NCBI GenBank assembly: GCA_030692905.1
Contig: JAUYBT010000233.1
Coordinates: forward strand, 1 to 19,745
Origin: Bacteroidales bacterium
Lineage (GTDB): Bacteria; Bacteroidota; Bacteroidia; Bacteroidales; VadinHA17
Reading direction: 5' to 3'
Length of the DNA: 19,745 nt
Positions within the stretch are counted from its first letter, which is position 1; each line of letters opens with the position of its first letter. Both the position numbers and the translations under genes were made by a program. A model generated the notes under the pieces. The model did not search any database. It saw only the letters and a program-made list of their open reading frames with translations, and had not been told where the DNA came from. Shown here in pieces: positions 13,372-19,745 of the stretch.

Positions 13372-15939
13372 TCATTTTGCACTTTCTACACTTTTATGAA
13401 AAGAGACACGGTGCGGTTCGCCTGCTTCAGCATAAAATGTAACTCCTTCCCGTTTTGCGATAGTACAGAATTTCGCGTATGTGCCATCATATTTTGCGAG
13501 TACAGGTGTCTGTTTACATTTAAGATATAAAACAGGCAGTGAAGCCATTTCAACACGCCGTAATATCTCGTCATTATCAGCAACTTTTCCGGCCTCTTCA
13601 AAGAAATGATACGACTCACTTACAAAATCGTCCGAAAAAATCGGGTCATCAGACGATAAGCCAAAGTGAATATGGGTTTCCGGAGTGATGCGGCCATGCA
13701 ACAAATCGAAATACTGCCTGACAAATTTCCCTGCCCTACCGTAATAGCCATACATAAAATCATTGATAGACTTTTCTACATCACAATCAGGATTCCAAAG
13801 CAACCGCGAAATCAGATAAGCCCTGAGTTCAGAAAACTCACCGCCCCGGCTCTGGTAGGCAGCTTGTTCCATAATACCAATAGAATTGTTTTCCCTGAAA
13901 GTTTGAATGTTTGACTGAAGGACTTTAAAATTGGGATACGGCATAACGTAATGGCTGAAATTAACTACATAATCCCAGATGTAAAGGTGAGGCGCTAATG
14001 CCGACCAGATTTTAAGATCTTCAAGAAAGGATTTGTTTTCGGGGCATGATTTGAAATCGTGCGCAAAGCAACATTCAATGCTGCACAACCGGACAACTAC
14101 ATTATTGCGCGGACGTATTTCCTTCGGTGGGGTGCGTGAATACTGGTAAGCCAGTGTGCCGATAAACTTATCAGGAAATTCCTTTTCGACCGATTCAGCC
14201 ACCTGGTTGACAAACCAGATAATCAGACCCGATTCGCTTCCTTCTCTGCTCACAATTGCCTGACATTTTTCGCACTGGCACGGATTATACCAGTCATTCT
14301 GCGATACATCGTAGATCAGGTATTCGGGACTTTCGCACATACGATTTTTGATCCTTTCGGTAATGATTTTCAATACATCGGGATTTGAAAGGCACAATTG
14401 CGCCCGTTCGTGAACACGTTTCCCGTCTATCAGGCTATAGTATTCCGGGTGTTTGTCGTAAAATTCCGATGGTGGCAGTAACGGAAAGAAAGTGTGCACT
14501 GCCCAGTAACTCTCTACGCCTCCGGGTTGTTGCCTGAATCCCATGGTGCCGTTCATCCTGTTTCTGGCAGCCCAAGCCGGATCGAATGCTTCAAAATAGA
14601 AGTCATTCCTCACTCTTACTCCGGGCTTTTCTGAATGGTCGAACCAACTGAAATTTAATTCTTTCCTTTCCGGGATAACGCTTACAGCGGGAGTGTACCA
14701 CCTGCAGCCCAACTCATTTTCGAGGAAAGCCATCACCCCATACATGGTTCCGCGTGTCTTTCCGCCATAAATCAAAATATCGGGTCCGAAATTGCAATAA
14801 CGAAACGACTCATCCAAATCGGCCGGAGCATTTGCCCCTGTTTTTTCTTTTATGACATCATTGTAGCCAATTACAATCTGAGGTCCTTTATGCGGTTGAT
14901 CGAGGTTCTGAACAGGCAATTCCACACCGCTGATCTCTTTTAGCCAATACTGAAGTTCCTTCGCTGCCCATTGCTCCGATTCAGATGCCTGAGCGCTGAT
15001 GGCTATCCTATAGTTTGATTTCCTGTCTGAAAACAGGGTATAGTTCTTTCGCTTGCCGGCAAAAAAAGAAAATTTCCGTTGAATATTTTCTCCGCTTTTT
15101 AAACGAATATTCATTAAAGCACTATAAGATTGATAGTCATCAGATTTCAGGTCTATTTTTCCGCAAAAACCGGTGGTACGCTGTTCTTTCAGGACCGGTT
15201 TATTCTGGTGATTGACTATTTCAATATTCAGATTCTGAATAAGTTGTTGCAATACAGGTGTTACAAATTTTGAAGTAATCCCGGCTTCACCATTCTCCCC
15301 GGTAGTGATCCTGAAAAGCTCACCTCTTTCGGCTAGTCTGGCTGTTGAAAATGGCACAAACCGGACACAAAATCCCCAGCGGTTGCCTCGTTCTTCAACT
15401 TTTAAAAGCAGTGTATTATTCCCTTTTTTCAGCAGTACAGGAATTATATCATCATCAACAACAAGGCCCCGGGATTGCTGGTAATCCCAGACATTCATGC
15501 CATTTACCCAAAGTTTACCTCCATCATTTGTCCCTAAACTGATGATCCATACTTTGTTTTCGTCTGACTGAATCTCTGTATAGGCATATGCAAACACGGG
15601 TTCATCTTTGGACACCGCTATATCCAGATCAATGATGGAATCAGGTGAATTGTACAGTATCCATCTGGCTGAACCTTTAGCGTATTTCACAACATCACCT
15701 GCTTTGACCTTAAGATTTTGTTCCCCGCCTGCTTTTATCAGGTAGTCTGTGTTAAAACCAACCATATGATCCCATGAATCGGATGCATCTAAAGGTTCTT
15801 TAACAGGAATGGGTCCACACAGTAGCCACGATTTTATCCATTGTCCGGGGATAACCGGTTGGGGTAATAATTGCTGTGAATAAGTCGTTCCTTTAAGAAA
15901 TAGAGCAACAATAATGATGGTGAATAATGTTCTGCCCAT
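13372..15939 (-). CDS. Secreted DUF4838 protein, probable glycoside-hydrolase-like
   Basis: The 855-residue protein has a signal peptide (1-21, ending TYSQ). Residues about 32-195 form a jelly-roll, carbohydrate-binding-like domain (GGKLWVNGMNVWDY, then LKKGNNTLLLKVEERGN). Residues about 305-430 resemble the N-terminal domain of GH67/GH20 enzymes (AAKELQYWLKEISG, GGKTRGTMYGVMAFLE). Residues about 440-750 match DUF4838 (PF16126): RNDFYFEAFDPAWAARNRM, SQNDWYNPCQCEKC with Cys554, Cys556 and Cys559, and VVVRLCSIECCFAHDF with more cysteines. DUF4838 probably adopts a TIM barrel like GH67 and is found in polysaccharide-degrading loci, but I know of no firm activity for this type. The cysteine cluster suggests a bound metal. 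It follows the gene at 15988-18429 by 48 bases and is likely in the same operon. Confidence 0.85.
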   Translation of the reverse strand: MGRTLFTIIIVALFLKGTTYSQQLLPQPVIPGQWIKSWLLCGPIPVKEPLDASDSWDHMVGFNTDYLIKAGGEQNLKVKAGDVVKYAKGSARWILYNSPDSIIDLDIAVSKDEPVFAYAYTEIQSDENKVWIISLGTNDGGKLWVNGMNVWDYQQSRGLVVDDDIIPVLLKKGNNTLLLKVEERGNRWGFCVRFVPFSTARLAERGELFRITTGENGEAGITSKFVTPVLQQLIQNLNIEIVNHQNKPVLKEQRTTGFCGKIDLKSDDYQSYSALMNIRLKSGENIQRKFSFFAGKRKNYTLFSDRKSNYRIAISAQASESEQWAAKELQYWLKEISGVELPVQNLDQPHKGPQIVIGYNDVIKEKTGANAPADLDESFRYCNFGPDILIYGGKTRGTMYGVMAFLENELGCRWYTPAVSVIPERKELNFSWFDHSEKPGVRVRNDFYFEAFDPAWAARNRMNGTMGFRQQPGGVESYWAVHTFFPLLPPSEFYDKHPEYYSLIDGKRVHERAQLCLSNPDVLKIITERIKNRMCESPEYLIYDVSQNDWYNPCQCEKCQAIVSREGSESGLIIWFVNQVAESVEKEFPDKFIGTLAYQYSRTPPKEIRPRNNVVVRLCSIECCFAHDFKSCPENKSFLEDLKIWSALAPHLYIWDYVVNFSHYVMPYPNFKVLQSNIQTFRENNSIGIMEQAAYQSRGGEFSELRAYLISRLLWNPDCDVEKSINDFMYGYYGRAGKFVRQYFDLLHGRITPETHIHFGLSSDDPIFSDDFVSESYHFFEEAGKVADNDEILRRVEMASLPVLYLKCKQTPVLAKYDGTYAKFCTIAKREGVTFYAEAGEPHRVSFHKSVESAK

Positions 15940-15987
15940 TTTAATGCTTTTTTATGAATGATTAATATCTTCAACTGTCGTTCTTAG

Positions 15988-18429
15988 CTACTTCTTTACC
16001 CCTTTTATCAACCAGATTTCAGCTACCTGCGAGCCACGTTCACCCTCCCCGCCGTCATCCTGCCCGCAAGTCCATGTAAATGATACTTTCCCATCCTGCG
16101 TAATTTCTTCAGGCAGAGAAAATTCAAACAAAGGCCGGGTTCCCATCCTGATAAAATCATGTATTGTAACACCATCGGCAACGAGTTTAATATTTGAACG
16201 GAAGCGTCCTGTATAGGCAATTCTCAAAGTATATTCAGCATTGGGGTCAAGATTATTGTATTCCATCTCCAATGGTGTATCATATAATGTATTGATCTGG
16301 TTCATCCAGGCCAAAGGGGTAGATTGTCCTTCAAAACCTTTTGCAACAACTTCATGCACCCAGTCAACTCCTGTTAATCCAACTCCGAAGCTTACACGAG
16401 GTGATTCGAGACTTCCGGGATCTTCTGCCCATGTTTTTTTTACTTTGACCCTTTTCCAGGCAGCGGGGCTGCCAAAGTTGTCATAAAAACCACCCGGACC
16501 AGGATCTGTCCGGTGAAGCATTTTATCAATTGCATCCAGCCGTTCGGGTTCATTGCTGAGTTTTTCAATCCCTGATAGCTGATCAAGTATCCACAATGCA
16601 TCGTTGAGCGGAATATCAATATTGTCAATGAAATTTCCCCTTCCGTCTGCTGCAAAGTGTTTCTTTACGGTAAGTTGGGCACCAAAACTACGGAAGAGTG
16701 AATCAGAGAGGGCATAGCAGCGTTGCTTTAATTCCTGTGATACCGGCTTTTCAAAAGCAAGTGCCAGTGTATTTTGTGCATCTGAAATGGCCGGGTTTGA
16801 ACCTGATGTTTTAGTACGCTCGAGGATATTTCTGGTCTGGCGTTCGAGATGAGTTTCATAGATTAACCTTCTTTGGATATATGCATCGAAATAAGCCCTG
16901 ATCAATCCGCTCTGGAAACGCGGGTTGCTTAAAACGGAGAAGAGTGCATCTTTTTCCATATACTGCCATTGCTGAAGTGTCCGCTGTACCTGCTCGTTTG
17001 ACAAAAGCGGCCCCCGGATATTTCTTTCCAATGCCATCAATCCCTGAGCCACATCCTCAGTGTAACCTGGTCCTATAAAGTAACGGGCATAATCACGCAG
17101 TGTTTCCATTACCGGAGTTGAAGGATCCCAATCCTGATCGCTCCACACAAATTTATTTACATCATCATTGGTTCCTTCCGAATAGCTGATACTTCCCTGA
17201 GCTAATCGCGCGTAAAGGTTATGGATATACTTTTCATCTTCGGGCCGTGGATTAATACATTCGCGACCTAAAGTCATCGCATAAGCTATGTCCCAGTCGG
17301 GTATAGGATACTGGCAACTCAAACTATGGGTGATGTCGGGGTATAATCTGATCTGAACAGATGGATTTATCAGTTTCTTCACCTCCGGAAGCGGCGTCCT
17401 TATCCATGGTCCGTAAACGATACCTCCAAACCACTCATATTGTCGGTTGACATGTTCATAAAATTTACCATACCATTCTTTACTGGGTTTAAATACCTGT
17501 GGTGAAACCCATATTTTGGCTTCAGGGTGATATTTATTCAGTACTATGGCCACCTTCCCCAGCCAGTTAAATAGTTCATCCGGTTCGAGTTCGCCGGGAT
17601 CTCCTGCAGGGACAAAAAGTGCATCAAGTTTAGGCAATACACTGAAAACGTTTTCCCGCTCATCCATCTCTTTCTTAATTGAATCAGGCGATGTATAATC
17701 ACTGCCCATATTTGGATACCACATCCACACATTCAGACCATACTCTTTGCAAATACGCGATTGCTCTTCAATCATCTCAATAGCAGGCAATTTCATGTGA
17801 ATACTTGAAAAATCATCGTCTGTACGCGGAGGCATAATCTCGATGCTATTTGCTCCAAAAATCACCAGATCACGTATATAACTTTCATATTGTGCAACAC
17901 TCCATGCATCATAAGCATTTGTTTTCGGACGATAACCCATCTGATGTCCGCGGATGGGATAAACAGGGGTGGAGGAGATGTCTAAATTATCAGGAACAAA
18001 AACCTGTCCGCTCAGCAGCTCCATTTTCCTGAGCAGCCGGCCAACACCGTAAAGGGCACCACGTTCGTCATGGCCTGCGATGATAACTGTTTTGTTTTCA
18101 AAAAGCACAATTTTGTAACCATCTATTCCGGTTTCCGGCAGTTTCCGGATAACGGTTTTCCAGGTCTCCGGAAATTTATCCATGCGTCCTTCGATTCCAA
18201 CAGCGATAACTTGTTTGCCTTCAGATGAGGGTTTGTTAATAACCGGAAGAAAAAGATTGCTGCGTTTGTGAATTTCTTCCTGCAAAACCTGAACAGCTTT
18301 TTGCAATTGAACATTCTTCTTTTCAGGGAAGAATATGGTTGCATTAGAAAAATCGATAATTTGTGCAAAGCTTTCGTAAGATAAAAACAGGCATGAAATA
18401 AGGATACAGGTAATTTGTTTTGGATTCAC
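15988..18429 (-). CDS. Secreted GH20/GH67-like TIM-barrel protein, probable glycoside hydrolase, GTG start
   Basis: The 813-residue protein begins at GTG. No in-frame ATG lies between the upstream in-frame TAA and this codon, and a signal peptide (1-23, ending SFAQ) starts exactly here. Residues about 25-150 form an N-terminal domain like that of GH20/GH67 enzymes (VLQEEIHKRSN, AGHDERGALYGVGRLL). A barrel-like region follows at 155-455, with YPIRGHQMGYRP, FGANSIEIMPPR, GLNVWMWYPN, FVPAGDPGELEPDE (Asp277 and Glu280 are acid candidates), YGPWIRTP and SYSEGTNDDVNKFVWS (Glu418). The last 140 residues look like a beta-sandwich (YTLRIAYTGRF to VAEIWLIKG). It resembles alpha-glucuronidase-type proteins, but I cannot assign a family or sugar. 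It starts 8 bases after the upstream lipoprotein stop, which suggests translational coupling, and is 48 bases before the DUF4838 gene. Confidence 0.8.
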   Translation of the reverse strand: MNPKQITCILISCLFLSYESFAQIIDFSNATIFFPEKKNVQLQKAVQVLQEEIHKRSNLFLPVINKPSSEGKQVIAVGIEGRMDKFPETWKTVIRKLPETGIDGYKIVLFENKTVIIAGHDERGALYGVGRLLRKMELLSGQVFVPDNLDISSTPVYPIRGHQMGYRPKTNAYDAWSVAQYESYIRDLVIFGANSIEIMPPRTDDDFSSIHMKLPAIEMIEEQSRICKEYGLNVWMWYPNMGSDYTSPDSIKKEMDERENVFSVLPKLDALFVPAGDPGELEPDELFNWLGKVAIVLNKYHPEAKIWVSPQVFKPSKEWYGKFYEHVNRQYEWFGGIVYGPWIRTPLPEVKKLINPSVQIRLYPDITHSLSCQYPIPDWDIAYAMTLGRECINPRPEDEKYIHNLYARLAQGSISYSEGTNDDVNKFVWSDQDWDPSTPVMETLRDYARYFIGPGYTEDVAQGLMALERNIRGPLLSNEQVQRTLQQWQYMEKDALFSVLSNPRFQSGLIRAYFDAYIQRRLIYETHLERQTRNILERTKTSGSNPAISDAQNTLALAFEKPVSQELKQRCYALSDSLFRSFGAQLTVKKHFAADGRGNFIDNIDIPLNDALWILDQLSGIEKLSNEPERLDAIDKMLHRTDPGPGGFYDNFGSPAAWKRVKVKKTWAEDPGSLESPRVSFGVGLTGVDWVHEVVAKGFEGQSTPLAWMNQINTLYDTPLEMEYNNLDPNAEYTLRIAYTGRFRSNIKLVADGVTIHDFIRMGTRPLFEFSLPEEITQDGKVSFTWTCGQDDGGEGERGSQVAEIWLIKGVKK

Positions 18430-18437
18430 CTTACATG

Positions 18438-19745
18438 CTATTTAGCCTTCAATAACAACTTTTTATCATTAGCGACAAACATGCGCGTACTCTGTGTATA
18501 ATCATCGCCGAACGGGGCTTTGTATTTCAAATCGACATAAAACGCTTTAAAGCCGGATTGCGGATATTTCATCTCTACTGTAATTTCAGCTTTCTTTGCG
18601 GAATTCATGGTTGAATCTGCCCATATTTCATCCCTGAAATCCTGATCTTTGGATTCAGCACTCCATAAAATTGCATCAGCCAGAAGTTCAGGGGTAGATT
18701 TAATTTTCAATGTAATGGTTCCGTTATCTTCAGAAATAGTGTAATCACAGATCGGGTATTTTCCATCAATAACTGTTGCCCCTACAAATGCACTTAAAGT
18801 TGCAAATGCCTTTTTCCCTCCGCCAAGGTCATGAGCTGCATTTGGGGTATAGCAAATATGATTATCACCCGGAATGCTGTCGATATAATTTTTTACAGCA
18901 TCAACCGGCCAGTAAGGATCATTAGTACCCATAAATATCATCTTTGGCATAGTTAATGTCTTCCGGTAGGAGTATGGATCAATCATTTTTACAAGTTCGC
19001 TACCTCCTTCTGTACCAAGTTGTTGGGCGATACCCAAATTAACATAATCTGCGATTTCAATACTATAGTCTCCCCAAACCACTTTTTGGTAATCAACATT
19101 TACAGCCATATTTAGCACATCAATTACCATTGGGCCGATTGCTTTTACACGGCTGTCATTCGCACCGGTCAACCAGGTTGTCCATCCCCGTTTTGATGCA
19201 CCCGATACAATAAAATGATTTACTTTTCTTTTCACCTCCTTTTTAGCGAATTTCTGCACAACATCCATTGCCCTGACAGCACTTTTTGTCATCGGAAACA
19301 ATAATGGCCAAGTGAAATCATGATCGTTCAGATAATTATTGAGTGTGTAAGATATCAGCGCATCTTCAGTAAGATCGTCATATAATGGTTGATTGGGCAC
19401 TTGCCAGACTATCGCGACTATAGTCATATTAGTTTTTGCCACCTGACTTAATTCAGTTGTTAAATCCTCAGTCCATTCATGTATATTGGGCTTTTCGTCT
19501 TTTAAACTGCCGCCGGTTATAAACAACAAAGCATCATTATATTTCAAAATATCGGGTACCATGACGGTCATCTCATGATTCCAGTTAATCCCACGCCATT
19601 GCTGGGATGTGAACAGAATACGATATAATGTAACACCTTCAGCCTTTGTTTTATCCTGAACTTCCCATTTAAAAGATTTGTCAGATTTATGAAGGTATGC
19701 CTGAAGTGCAGTTTCAGGGGTGACAGGATTACGCGAACATGAAAA
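18438..19745 (-). CDS. PhoPQ-activated pathogenicity-related (PqaA-type) lipoprotein, 5' end outside window
   Basis: The frame runs from TAG at 18438-18440 through the window edge, with 435 residues visible. The ATG at 19571 is internal: 58 more in-frame codons upstream begin FSCSRNPVTPETALQAY, whose FSC looks like the end of a lipobox, so the missing part is probably only a short signal sequence. The protein matches PhoPQ_related (PF10142), an alpha/beta-hydrolase-like family. VSGASKRGW has a serine elbow (Ser184 of the visible part), MGTNDPYWPVD the acid (Asp276) and NAAHDLGGG the histidine (His305). The remaining C-terminus is a small beta-sandwich. The family's substrate is not known to me. 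The PhoPQ name comes from Salmonella and need not imply regulation here. It is the first visible gene of a minus-strand run of three. Confidence 0.87.
   Translation of the reverse strand, partial: FSCSRNPVTPETALQAYLHKSDKSFKWEVQDKTKAEGVTLYRILFTSQQWRGINWNHEMTVMVPDILKYNDALLFITGGSLKDEKPNIHEWTEDLTTELSQVAKTNMTIVAIVWQVPNQPLYDDLTEDALISYTLNNYLNDHDFTWPLLFPMTKSAVRAMDVVQKFAKKEVKRKVNHFIVSGASKRGWTTWLTGANDSRVKAIGPMVIDVLNMAVNVDYQKVVWGDYSIEIADYVNLGIAQQLGTEGGSELVKMIDPYSYRKTLTMPKMIFMGTNDPYWPVDAVKNYIDSIPGDNHICYTPNAAHDLGGGKKAFATLSAFVGATVIDGKYPICDYTISEDNGTITLKIKSTPELLADAILWSAESKDQDFRDEIWADSTMNSAKKAEITVEMKYPQSGFKAFYVDLKYKAPFGDDYTQSTRMFVANDKKLLLKAK

Noticed and set aside
1..19745. tRNA, rRNA, CRISPR array, insertion sequence or phage genes
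   Set aside because: I found no cloverleaf, regular spacer-repeat array, transposase or integrase motif. Coding genes fill almost the whole window.

Overview
The window looks like part of a Bacteroidota chromosome. The DNA is AT-rich, start codons lack strong Shine-Dalgarno sequences, signal peptides end in SQ or AQ, and TAnnTTTG-type promoter elements occur. The gene content is a dense run of exported or membrane-anchored hydrolases. By gene style it resembles the environmental Marinilabiliales/Prolixibacteraceae group, but that placement is inference. Nearly every protein starts with a signal peptide, a lipobox or a single N-terminal membrane anchor, so the locus works in the periplasm or at the cell surface. 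No tRNA, rRNA, CRISPR array, insertion sequence, transporter (SusC/SusD or other), regulator or sulfatase is visible.

There are four blocks. (1) Plus strand, 1-6166: the C-terminal end of an unidentified protein with a concanavalin-like end domain, a YncE-type propeller fused to an alkaline-phosphatase-like phosphoesterase, a neutral-ceramidase-like hydrolase with calcium-loop repeats, and an anchored alpha/beta hydrolase. (2) Minus strand, 11325-6195, read right to left: an exported ChbG/YdjC-type carbohydrate deacetylase, a second ceramidase-like protein, an anchored PHP-domain protein, and a third ceramidase-like protein. (3) Plus strand, 11553-13337: a compact GH31 protein lacking the usual N-terminal sandwich. 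(4) Minus strand, 19745-13372: a PhoPQ-related (PqaA-type) lipoprotein cut by the window edge, a GH20/GH67-like secreted protein, and a DUF4838 protein. Blocks 1/2 and 3/4 converge with only 28 and 34 bases between stop codons. Blocks 2 and 3 diverge from a 227-base region (11326-11552), the longest stretch without a gene. It holds promoter-like elements and a four-copy CACKAAG repeat.

As a system, the striking feature is three divergent neutral-ceramidase-family amidohydrolases close to two predicted phosphoesterases, an esterase, a carbohydrate deacetylase and several glycoside-hydrolase-like proteins. One consistent reading is a surface pathway that dismantles an acylated, phosphorylated or glycosylated amphiphile such as a glycosphingolipid or lipoglycan: sugar removal, head-group phosphate removal, then amide and ester cleavage. 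This is inference. The ceramidase-like proteins lack the C-terminal domain of characterised ceramidases and may cut another N-acyl substrate.
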